The position numbers and the translations under genes are program-made. The notes beneath the pieces are model-generated. The model was not told the DNA's origin. It did no database searches and was given only the letters and a program-made list of their open reading frames with translations. From NCBI RefSeq assembly GCF_025989125.1, contig NZ_JAPDNR010000001.1, positions 4,700,087-4,764,086 on the forward strand: a stretch of 64,000 bases of DNA. Direction: 5' to 3'. Below, piece by piece: positions 50,214-57,874 of the stretch. The stretch's first letter is position 1, and every line of letters begins with the position of its first letter. This stretch comes from Chitinophaga nivalis. GTDB lineage: Bacteria > Bacteroidota > Bacteroidia > Chitinophagales > Chitinophagaceae.

Positions 50214-50506
50214 GACATAAGTTTTAGTCCTGATCGTGGATGTGTTTGTTCGGCGGGCTTTGCGGAGCGTTTCCGTATTGCTAATATACGATATTATCCC
50301 CGTGATTGATGCCGCCGGAACCGGTAGGCCGGGTTCCGGGCGCCGGATATAACCGGCGTATTGACCGCGGGTATAGCGCATGCATATAACAGGCCGGCAG
50401 TACTAACGGGAAAGGATATACGCTAAACTTTTTCTTCCGCCCGTTGTTGATACAATACCTTTTGCCGTCCCGGGCAGGAGGGGAGTTCTGACTAAAAACA
50501 GCATGT

Positions 50507-51172
50507 ATGCAAACAATGATGTTCCGTTTTTCCTATGGCAAATGGTTGGTGGCCACTTTGCTGGGGTGCCTGATCGCTGGTTGCGGTACTTCCGTACACA
50601 TGACGGGTACCTGGAAATCACCGGATGCTGCCGCCACAGGTTATCATGAAATACTGGTGGTGGCCCTGTCTTCCAATATTGGCGCTAAAAGCACCGTAGA
50701 AACCAGGTTGGAAAATGCGTTGAAGAAGAAGGGAATTGTAGCCGGAAAAAGTCTGGATCTTTTTCCGCCGGATTTCGATCCGAAGGATGATGCTGCAAAG
50801 GTGGCTGCCCGGCAAAAAATACTGACTGCCGGCTATCGGGCTGTATTAACCGTATCGCTCGTAGATAAGGCCTCAGACACGCGTTATGTGCCCGGAAGTG
50901 TATTGTATGCACCCTATCCGGCTTATGGCTGGTATGGCAGTTTCTGGGGGTATTACGGCTATATGCGCGGCGCGGTGTATTCTCCCGGATATTACACAAC
51001 AGATAAAACCTATTTCCTGGAAAGTAACTTGTATGACCTGACAGAAGATGGTAAACTGGTATGGTCCGGACAATCGGAAACCTATAACCCCAACAGCCTG
51101 GAATCATTTGCCGGCGCGTATGCCAGCAATGTGGTATATGCCTTGCAGCAGGCAGGCCTGCTGCGGAAATAA
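50507..51172 (+). CDS. Putative DUF4136-like lipoprotein
   Basis: A 221-residue lipoprotein (lipobox LIAGC, lipidated cysteine at about 26). The mature part opens TGTWKSPDAAATGYHEILVVALSSNIGAKSTVETRLENALKKKG and ends QSETYNPNSLESFAGAYASNVVYALQQAGLL. A Tyr/Gly-rich insert occurs at about 140-170 (YAPYPAYGWYGSFWGYYGYM). It resembles DUF4136-type envelope lipoproteins. The function is unknown. ATG 50516 is an alternative start. Confidence 0.7.
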   Translation: MQTMMFRFSYGKWLVATLLGCLIAGCGTSVHMTGTWKSPDAAATGYHEILVVALSSNIGAKSTVETRLENALKKKGIVAGKSLDLFPPDFDPKDDAAKVAARQKILTAGYRAVLTVSLVDKASDTRYVPGSVLYAPYPAYGWYGSFWGYYGYMRGAVYSPGYYTTDKTYFLESNLYDLTEDGKLVWSGQSETYNPNSLESFAGAYASNVVYALQQAGLLRK

Positions 51173-51183
51173 GCCGGTTGTTG

Positions 51184-51627
51184 TCAATGGTTGCCGGAGT
51201 AGGTATGATCGCATTTGATTTTCCCTTCTTTCACAGTGAATACGCTGCACATGGGGCGTTGCCACTTGCTGCCATCGCTGCCGGTAGCCTCGGCAATGAA
51301 TTCTACAATGATATGATTCCTTTCGCCGTAGACCTCCTTTACTTCATGCCGGATATCCGGAAATGTTTTTTGCAGGGCCTGATAACCTGCGATGGTTTGT
51401 TGCCGCGTTTGCAACAGGGTATCTGTACTACCGCCCGGCGCCAGGAAGATGGCCGTATCCGCATAACAATCGGCTGCTTTCGTCCAGTCGTGTGCGTTAA
51501 AGGCCTCATACAATTCCTTTACCACATGCACATTGGCATTGGCGAGACTGATTTTTCCGCCTGGCTGTACACATCCGGCAAACACTAACATCGAAAGCAG
51601 GCATAAGTAGTTTCTCATACTGGTCAT
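51184..51627 (-). CDS. SnoaL/NTF2-like lipoprotein
   Basis: A 147-residue protein with a lipoprotein signal (LVFAGC, cysteine at about 19) and an NTF2/SnoaL-like alpha+beta fold: VVKELYEAFNAHDWTKAADCYADTAIFL, YQALQKTFPDIRHEVKEVYGERNHIIVEF, GKIKCDHTYSG. It resembles 'ester cyclase family' envelope proteins. Substrate and partner are unknown. It is convergent with the lipoprotein at 50507. Confidence 0.78.
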   Translation of the reverse strand: MTSMRNYLCLLSMLVFAGCVQPGGKISLANANVHVVKELYEAFNAHDWTKAADCYADTAIFLAPGGSTDTLLQTRQQTIAGYQALQKTFPDIRHEVKEVYGERNHIIVEFIAEATGSDGSKWQRPMCSVFTVKEGKIKCDHTYSGNH

Positions 51628-51718
51628 TTTTGAGCGTCTCTAAGTTACAAAGAAGAAGAAGAAACAAATTAATAATCTAATACTTTAATTTTGCCGGCTT
51701 ATCAATTAAATCAGTTTT

Positions 51719-51943
51719 ATGGAGATGATGCAGCCTAATCCGGAAATATTACAGCAGCTGGTGGTGATGAAGATGCCTTTTGGAAAATACAAGGATGTAT
51801 TGCTGTGCGACCTGCCGGTGAACTATCTGGAATGGTTCCAGCGTAAAGGATTTCCGCAGGGGAAGCTGGGGATGCTCCTGGAAACCATGCTGGTCATTAA
51901 AATGAATGGATTGACGGGATTACTGACACCCCTGAAACGATAA
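51719..51943 (+). CDS. DUF3820 family protein
   Basis: A 74-residue protein with the DUF3820 signature VVMKMPFGKYKDVLLCDLPVNYLEWFQRKGFPQGKLGMLL. Such proteins look like short exonuclease-associated or quorum-linked domains but have no confirmed role. Met4 is an alternative start. It is followed by a strong terminator at 51951. Confidence 0.82.
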   Translation: MEMMQPNPEILQQLVVMKMPFGKYKDVLLCDLPVNYLEWFQRKGFPQGKLGMLLETMLVIKMNGLTGLLTPLKR

Positions 51944-51950
51944 AACAGTA

Positions 51951-52008
51951 AACGCATTGCCGGAAGGATAGCGGAGGATATCCGCGATGATCATACCGGC
52001 AATGCGTT
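51951..52008. terminator. Bidirectional terminator
   Basis: A perfect 13-bp stem is formed by AACGCATTGCCGG (51951-51963) and CCGGCAATGCGTT (51996-52008). It lies between the DUF3820 and bactofilin genes. Confidence 0.75.
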
Positions 52009-52023
52009 ATCTTATACGCGCTG

Positions 52024-52506
52024 CTAAAACCAGCTCGTCGCCTGTTCTTCCTCTGGTGGAGGTGGCGGCGTAGCGGCTACTGTAGCGGTTGCATGAAGGG
52101 GATCCGTTGCTGAGGCAGTTTCTCCCGGATGATGATCGGATCTGCCTGCCGGCTGTACATTTTTCCGGATAGCACCTTCTATGACAGCACCTTCCTCAAT
52201 TTCCAGCACAATCGCATTTACATCCCCTTTTACGTAGGCTTTGGTACTGATGTGTGCTTTATTGGTAATGTGTACATCGCCATATACCTTGCCGTATACG
52301 ACCAGGTCGGTCGCATATACATGGCCACGAATACTGGCATTTTCACTGATCACCAGTTTGCCTGTTGTTTTTACATCCCCTCTCACGTTGCCGTCTATAC
52401 GCCCCGAAATAGTGGCATCAATACTACCGCTTACGGATACTTCTTTCGGGATGCGGAACGCCCCTGGAGCAATGATATTCCGGAAAAACTGACTGACATT
52501 TATCAC
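52024..52506 (-). CDS. Bactofilin (polymer-forming cytoskeletal protein)
   Basis: The 160-residue protein has a beta-helix bactofilin domain (about 18-125). It shows the regular short strands VSVSGSIDATISGRIDGNVRGDVKTTGKLVI, RGHVYATDLVVYGKVYGDVHI and AYVKGDVNAIVLEIEEGAVIEG. A disordered Pro/Ala/Thr tail ending TSWF follows. Bactofilins polymerise without nucleotide and organise cell shape or envelope machines. It lies 9 bp downstream of the actin-like gene on the same strand, so the two filament genes form one transcription unit. Confidence 0.93.
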   Translation of the reverse strand: MINVSQFFRNIIAPGAFRIPKEVSVSGSIDATISGRIDGNVRGDVKTTGKLVISENASIRGHVYATDLVVYGKVYGDVHITNKAHISTKAYVKGDVNAIVLEIEEGAVIEGAIRKNVQPAGRSDHHPGETASATDPLHATATVAATPPPPPEEEQATSWF

Positions 52507-52515
52507 ACAAACAGA

Positions 52516-53595
52516 TTAAGGGGTTACAGGATTGGGTGTCGGTACAAAGCTGGGTGTATGTATAGTTTCGTTTTCAAAGGTAGAAATGATGGAGCTGGAG
52601 TTACCCAGATCCAGGCCTACGCTTCTTTGTGGTTTATTATCGGAAATACGGAGCGAGTTATACAAGTAGCCTACACTCATGAGCTTTTCCGGCTCTGGTG
52701 CTACTTCTACCGGAATAAAATCCCGGAACTCTTCTGCAAAGGCATCTGTCAGCTCGCGGTAGTGGGCGCCGCCACCCATGAGGTATATTTTTTCACAGTT
52801 TTCAAAATCGAGGTCAGTGAAATAATTTCTCATCAGCGGAGATACTACCTCTTTATAATACTGGGTCAACACGCCTTTACGCATGTCACGCAGATCGATC
52901 CGTTTACGGTTGGTGAAGATAGAACCTTTCATAAAGGCATCGTCTACCTGGTGTTCATTTTTCATTTCCAGGTAGTGTTTCTGGTTCAGTTCTCTCGTCA
53001 GGTTATTGATAGCATAGCGGATGCCATGAGAGCTGAAACAGGTGCGGTGAATGAGGCCATCGCCGGTAGCCATGCCTCCTTCAATGGTACCAAAACCAAA
53101 GCTGATGGCAATGAAGTTATCGAGCTGAGGTTCGTTAATAGTTTTCTTTAGCCCGATGATACCACCTACAATTTCAGGGATCACCTCATATCTTTCAATA
53201 TCCAGCATGGCTTTTTTAAATGCGCCTTTGTTATTGTAAGTCTGGGTATCGTAATCGATGAGGAAATGTCTTTTGCTCAGAAACTGTTCTGCTGCTGTTT
53301 TATAGACGTTATAGGTAGAAAAGGGGAAGCCTACGGTCAGGGAGATCGGTTGCTCTACTTTATCAACGGTATTGAGCAAAGCAGCTTTAAACAGGATCTC
53401 GTAATCTTCTTCCTGGGGAGAGGCATTGGTTACTCTGCCGGGATTGATACCACCTCTTTTGGCGAGATTGCCAACCAGGTACCAGGTATCATCTTTTTTT
53501 ACTTTTAATCCATTAAGCAGATCCTTACTGGAGTTTTCGGTGTTCCCGAATGCCGTTTCAAAAACGCTGGGGAAGATCGTTGTAGATACTTTCAT
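52516..53595 (-). CDS. Actin-like ATPase (ParM/Alp group) with displaced phosphate-1 motif
   Basis: A 359-residue protein of the ParM/StbA-type actin family. The phosphate-2-like motif AISFGFGTIEGG is at 163-174 and the adenosine motif YLMGGGAHY at 271-279. The phosphate-1-like motif SVGLDLGNSSSIISTF is at 325-340, next to the C-terminus. In actin-family proteins phosphate-1 is at the N-terminus; here the chain begins MKVSTTIFPSVFETAFG, which resembles the segment normally following it. An in-frame TAA about 50 bp upstream, with no start codon in between, rules out a longer N-terminus. The tail after 340 is Pro-rich. It sits directly upstream of a bactofilin gene. Confidence 0.85.
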   Translation of the reverse strand: MKVSTTIFPSVFETAFGNTENSSKDLLNGLKVKKDDTWYLVGNLAKRGGINPGRVTNASPQEEDYEILFKAALLNTVDKVEQPISLTVGFPFSTYNVYKTAAEQFLSKRHFLIDYDTQTYNNKGAFKKAMLDIERYEVIPEIVGGIIGLKKTINEPQLDNFIAISFGFGTIEGGMATGDGLIHRTCFSSHGIRYAINNLTRELNQKHYLEMKNEHQVDDAFMKGSIFTNRKRIDLRDMRKGVLTQYYKEVVSPLMRNYFTDLDFENCEKIYLMGGGAHYRELTDAFAEEFRDFIPVEVAPEPEKLMSVGYLYNSLRISDNKPQRSVGLDLGNSSSIISTFENETIHTPSFVPTPNPVTP

Positions 53596-53872
53596 AGTGC
53601 TTTGTTGATAATAACGATTGTGATAACATCTGGGCCCTGATTAAGGGATTCCATTGAGAACTAAAAATACAGTTAAAAATATACAATATTCAAAACAGGG
53701 GAGTGACAACCAGCGGATTTCAGCTAAAATTAATACAGACTGATTAAATTACAAAAATCATTATATAATAACCGGCAACTGCCCGGTAACAGGGATAATA
53801 AAACATAGGCTTTGCCGTTTTAGCATAGTCCGCACTCCCCATATCTATACTCACCTTTTATCTGACGGTTGC

Positions 53873-54220
53873 ATGAAATGTTACGGGTTGCTTAGCCTGC
53901 TTTTGTTGCAGGCCTGTTTTAGTTCCAACCGGATCTATCATGCGCCTGCCATGGGCGCGGAGTCACAGTTCGAGAAGGGCTTGCGGCCGGAGAAGCGGCC
54001 TCAGTACCTGTTTGACAAAACAACCATGAAGGCCATGCAACGGCAGGGGAGCGCACCGGGATATACGCCGAAGCGGCGGAATACCGCGCCCACCATACCT
54101 TTACCCAAGAAAACACCTCCGGTGGCAGATAGCCTGGCTACCGCTGCCGATAGCAGCCGGGTACCGGCAGATACCACTCATCCACCTTTACCGGCAGATA
54201 CCACCCATATCATCCGGTAA
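53873..54220 (+). CDS. Small proline-rich lipoprotein
   Basis: A 115-residue protein with a lipoprotein signal (LLLLQAC, lipidated cysteine at about 15). The mature part is basic then Pro/Thr/Asp rich, with a repeated PADTTH motif near the end (VPADTTHPPLPADTTHIIR). No family is recognised. It is probably an envelope-anchored linker. It lies 39 bp before the methyltransferase gene and may share its transcript. Confidence 0.6.
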   Translation: MKCYGLLSLLLLQACFSSNRIYHAPAMGAESQFEKGLRPEKRPQYLFDKTTMKAMQRQGSAPGYTPKRRNTAPTIPLPKKTPPVADSLATAADSSRVPADTTHPPLPADTTHIIR

Positions 54221-54259
54221 TTTCCTACATTTGAAACTTTCATCTAAACCAGGTACGTT

Positions 54260-54883
54260 ATGGGAGATAATGAAAGCGCTGCACACTGGGAAAAGGTCTA
54301 TCAGCAACGGGCGCCGCATGAGGTGAGCTGGACGCAGGATATACCGGTAACATCCCTGGAGCTGATCCGGGCATGTCGGCTGCCGGCAGATGCGCCTATC
54401 CTGGATATGGGAGGGGGCGACAGCAAACTGGCAGATCACCTGCTGCTGGCTGGTTATTCCGATATTACCGTTGTGGATATTTCCGCAAAAGCGCTCGAAA
54501 AGGCGCAACAACGCCTGGGGGCACAGGCCGCCCGGGTAAAATGGATCGTTGCCGATATCCTGGCATTTACACCACCGCAGGATTATCTGCTCTGGCACGA
54601 CCGCGCCGTATTCCACTTTATGACCACGCCTGCGCAACAGGAACAATACCTGGCTGCAGTACGGCAGGCGGTAAGGCCCGGCGGATATGCCATTACCGGT
54701 ACTTTCTCCCTGGAGGGGCCGGAAAAATGCAGTGGTTTACCCGTGCAGCGCTACAGCTGTGATACGCTCACTGCCCGCTGGCAGCAAGGGTTTACAAAAA
54801 TCTCTTGTTTAGAAGATACGCATACAACGCCTTTTAATACGTCCCAATATTTTACATTTTGTTCGTTTAGCCGTTATCGTTAG
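54260..54883 (+). CDS. Class I SAM-dependent methyltransferase
   Basis: A 207-residue Rossmann methyltransferase. Motif I is APILDMGGGDSKLADHLLLAG (about 48-68), motif II ITVVDISAKALEKAQQ, and the catalytic region is DYLLWHDRAVFHFMT with YAAVRQAVRPGGYAITGTFSL-like downstream residues. It belongs to the broad methyltransferase domain 11/12/25 group; the substrate is unknown. It is 22 bp upstream of the M1 peptidase gene. Confidence 0.85.
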   Translation: MGDNESAAHWEKVYQQRAPHEVSWTQDIPVTSLELIRACRLPADAPILDMGGGDSKLADHLLLAGYSDITVVDISAKALEKAQQRLGAQAARVKWIVADILAFTPPQDYLLWHDRAVFHFMTTPAQQEQYLAAVRQAVRPGGYAITGTFSLEGPEKCSGLPVQRYSCDTLTARWQQGFTKISCLEDTHTTPFNTSQYFTFCSFSRYR

Positions 54884-54905
54884 AGCCGGCACTTTATCTT
54901 TTTAT

Positions 54906-56768
54906 ATGAAGCGATCCCGTTTAATTCTACTCCTGCTACTGGCCGGATCTCAACAGCTATTAGCCCAGACACCACTGTACATGCCGCTGAATATCAGCAA
55001 GGCTTATGACCAGCATACCCGCAGCAGCACCGGCGCCCCCGGTAAGGCTTACTGGCAGAACAAAGCTACCTATGACATCCAGGTATCTTTTGATCCTGTT
55101 ACCAACAAGGTAGCCGGCACAGAACATATTGTGTATGTAAACAACAGTCCGGATACACTCCGGAATGTCAACTTTAAACTGTTTTCCAACCTGTATCAGC
55201 AGGAAACCATCCGCAGCATGTCTGTGGCAGGCAGCGACCTGACGAAAGGGGTGACCATCAAAAATATGCAGGTAGGAGGTGCCGCAAAGGCTTTGCCGGC
55301 ACATGTTTCCGGTACCAATATGCCGGTAGGTATCCCGGCACTGGCGCCCGGACAGTCAGCTACCTTCCAGCTGGAGTTCTCCTATATCCTGAATGCCGAC
55401 TCCCACATCCGTACCGGTGCCGTGGATAGCGGCGCTTATTTCATCGCTTATTTTTTCCCCCGCGTAGCGGTGTACGATGATATCAACGGATGGGACCGTG
55501 TGCCTTATACCGGTGTGCAGGAATTCTACAACGACTTCAGTGATTTTCGTGTAGCCATTACCGTTCCTGGTAACTATCAGGTATGGGCTACCGGCGATCT
55601 GAAAAATACCGCAGACGTATATAATGAGAAGTATGTGCAGCGTATAGCCGCTGCTGAAAAGCACGACGACGTAGTAGCTATCATTGATACCACCGATCTG
55701 CAGCAAGGGCATATTACCCGCAACAAACCCTATAACACCTGGCACTTTGAAGCCAGCCATGTTACTGATTTTGCCTTTGCCGTCAGCAATCACTATTGCT
55801 GGAATGCTACCAGCGTGGAAGTAGACCATACCACCAAAAGACGCACCCGCGTAGATGTAGCCTTTAATCCGCAGCATGCTGATTTCTTTGACGTGATCCG
55901 TTATGCCCGCACAACGGTAGACAAAATGAGCCATTATTTTCCCCGCTGGCCTTTTCCATACTCACATGAAACTGTGTTCGACGGCCTGGATCAAATGGAA
56001 TATCCGATGATGGTGAATGATAACCCGCTGACCGATAAAAAGGCCGCGATTGAATTAACCGATCATGAAATATTCCATACCATGTTTCCTTTTTACATGG
56101 GCACCAATGAAACCCTGTATGCCTGGATGGATGAAGGTTGGGCCACTATCGGCGAATGGATTATTTCACCACTGATAGACAGCAGCATTGTGGATGATTA
56201 TGGGATGGCGCCTTATAACAACATTGCCGGCAAATGGCAGGACCTGCCCATTATGACGCCTTCCAATCAGCTTACAGATGCCTATATGACGAACTCTTAT
56301 CCCAAACCGGCGCTGGGCTATCTGTATGTAAAAGATATGCTGGGCGACAGCCTGTTTCTGCAGGCGCTCCACCATTATATCCGCCAATGGAATGGAAAAC
56401 ATCCGCAGCCTTACGACTTCTTTAACTGTATGAATACAGGCGCCGGCCGTAACATGAACTGGTTCTGGAAAAGCTGGTTCTTTGACAACGGCTACCCGGA
56501 TCTGGGTATTACCCAGGTTACACAAAAAGGGAAAGCAGCCAATATAGAAATTACTTCGGTGGGCAGCAAACCGGTACCGGTAGATGTAACGGTGTATTTC
56601 GAGGATAACAGTAAGCTGCAACTGCATAAGAGTATTGCCTGCTGGGAAAAAGGTAACAAAACCTGTTCCTTCGCTTTTACTGCTGCCAAAAAAATAAAAC
56701 AGGTAAAGCTGGGTAGTACCTGGGTAGCAGACGTGAATACTGCCAATAATACCTGGCCGTTGAAATAA
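54906..56768 (+). CDS. M1 family zinc aminopeptidase-like protein
   Basis: The 620-residue protein has a signal peptide (MKRSRLILLLLLAGSQQLLAQ), an M1-type N-terminal beta domain, and a catalytic domain. The zinc motif HEIFH starts at His387, with the third ligand Glu410 in WMDEGWA. The substrate-binding loop reads DGLDQMEYPMMVND in place of the common GAMEN, as in the Bacteroidota secreted M1 group. It should cleave N-terminal residues of peptides in the periplasm or outside the cell. It ends before a strong terminator. Confidence 0.88.
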   Translation: MKRSRLILLLLLAGSQQLLAQTPLYMPLNISKAYDQHTRSSTGAPGKAYWQNKATYDIQVSFDPVTNKVAGTEHIVYVNNSPDTLRNVNFKLFSNLYQQETIRSMSVAGSDLTKGVTIKNMQVGGAAKALPAHVSGTNMPVGIPALAPGQSATFQLEFSYILNADSHIRTGAVDSGAYFIAYFFPRVAVYDDINGWDRVPYTGVQEFYNDFSDFRVAITVPGNYQVWATGDLKNTADVYNEKYVQRIAAAEKHDDVVAIIDTTDLQQGHITRNKPYNTWHFEASHVTDFAFAVSNHYCWNATSVEVDHTTKRRTRVDVAFNPQHADFFDVIRYARTTVDKMSHYFPRWPFPYSHETVFDGLDQMEYPMMVNDNPLTDKKAAIELTDHEIFHTMFPFYMGTNETLYAWMDEGWATIGEWIISPLIDSSIVDDYGMAPYNNIAGKWQDLPIMTPSNQLTDAYMTNSYPKPALGYLYVKDMLGDSLFLQALHHYIRQWNGKHPQPYDFFNCMNTGAGRNMNWFWKSWFFDNGYPDLGITQVTQKGKAANIEITSVGSKPVPVDVTVYFEDNSKLQLHKSIACWEKGNKTCSFAFTAAKKIKQVKLGSTWVADVNTANNTWPLK

Positions 56769-56784
56769 TCATCTCCTGCTATAA

Positions 56785-56836
56785 AAAAAGACCGGGAAAC
56801 TATGGCCTGTTACAGGTATGGTTTCCCGGTCTTTTT
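56785..56836. terminator. Bidirectional terminator after the M1 peptidase gene
   Basis: A perfect 16-bp stem, AAAAAGACCGGGAAAC (56785-56800) with GTTTCCCGGTCTTTTT (56821-56836), is flanked by A and T runs. It serves both the M1 gene and the convergent DUF4249 gene. Confidence 0.92.
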
Positions 56837-56843
56837 TAGTTTT

Positions 56844-57872
56844 TTATAACCGGTCGTAATACAGATAGTATACTTTCCGGTTGCAACCACCCACAATCCC
56901 AAATCCGCCGGCAGTATTGCCTCTCAGCTGAATCGCCTGCACCAGGCTGTTCAGGCCCGGGTTACGTTTTACTTTTTCATAAGTCAGCAGGAAATCGTAA
57001 TACTCTTTGGATACAGATTTCACGCATACCAGCACCCGGCCGGGTAACGTAAAGGTTTCCGTATTGCCGGAAGTGAGGGCATTGGCGTTGATATAAAAAT
57101 AGGTACTCAGTGGTTTCCCTAATTGGGTAAAGAGAATACAGTTGTAACTTTCATTGAGTCCGCCTACCTGGTTGTTGTCTGCATTTTCATCCTGGGTATA
57201 GCAGGGGATACGCAGATATTCATCGAGGAAGGTGGTATCCCGGGTCACTTTTATACCCGGGTTATCTTTCACGGCTTCGTATAGTTCACGTTTATCTTTC
57301 ACATTGTAACGAACGCCCTGGTACACAAAGAAGGTATCCATGACGGCTGTTTGTTTCAGTGCTTCCATTGCCAGGTATTGCCGGACGCCGGGTAATGGAT
57401 ATATATTGAAGTGGAAACGCAACACGGGCCGACCATTAAGTACGGTATGGATAGAGTCTTTCAGGTCTACTCTGAAAGGAGGAGGAATGGCTGCGGTAGC
57501 ACTCACTTCTTTCATGCCTGGTACAAAGGCTTCTATTTTATAGGTCCGGGCAGCATCCAGTTTTATCTTACCCTGGTACATACACATGGTGCTGTTATCA
57601 TCCGGTGTGTATTGCAGGGTTTCCAGTATCTGTCCGTTTTTATCAGATAACTGCACAGTGGCATTGGTCACCTTTTCGAACTGGTTATCTACGCCCGGTA
57701 CAACAGGCTTGCTTTTTCCTATTCTGACTTCTGCCTTGCCACCGGCTACCAGTTCACTGTACACCACCGTCCGGGGGGTACTATAACCAGGAGGCAGGGT
57801 GAGCTGTTGTTCACAGGCGGTAAGCAGGGTGATCCCAAACGCAACATATAATAGGTGGAGCAGGTACTTCAT
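56844..57872 (-). CDS. DUF4249 family lipoprotein
   Basis: The 342-residue protein has a lipoprotein signal (LLTAC, cysteine at about 20) and the DUF4249 layout. An N-terminal beta domain has TVVYSELVAGGKAEVRIGKSKPV and VTNATVQLSDKNGQIL, followed by YKIEAFVPGMKEVSATAAIP. The C-terminus is GNTAGGFGIVGGCNRKVYYL. DUF4249 proteins are encoded next to TonB receptors, as here (3 bp downstream of one), and probably work with them as surface or periplasmic partners. It is the last gene of the sigma-FecR-receptor operon. Confidence 0.88.
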   Translation of the reverse strand: MKYLLHLLYVAFGITLLTACEQQLTLPPGYSTPRTVVYSELVAGGKAEVRIGKSKPVVPGVDNQFEKVTNATVQLSDKNGQILETLQYTPDDNSTMCMYQGKIKLDAARTYKIEAFVPGMKEVSATAAIPPPFRVDLKDSIHTVLNGRPVLRFHFNIYPLPGVRQYLAMEALKQTAVMDTFFVYQGVRYNVKDKRELYEAVKDNPGIKVTRDTTFLDEYLRIPCYTQDENADNNQVGGLNESYNCILFTQLGKPLSTYFYINANALTSGNTETFTLPGRVLVCVKSVSKEYYDFLLTYEKVKRNPGLNSLVQAIQLRGNTAGGFGIVGGCNRKVYYLYYDRL

Positions 57873-57874
57873 GT

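Noticed and set aside
50214..50381. N-terminal extension of the SRPBCC protein
   Set aside because: The extra 56 residues have no family match, and the domain begins precisely at the ATG at 50213.
52516..53595. Plasmid-partition ParM locus
   Set aside because: No ParR-like gene or iteron repeats flank it; the partner gene encodes bactofilin.
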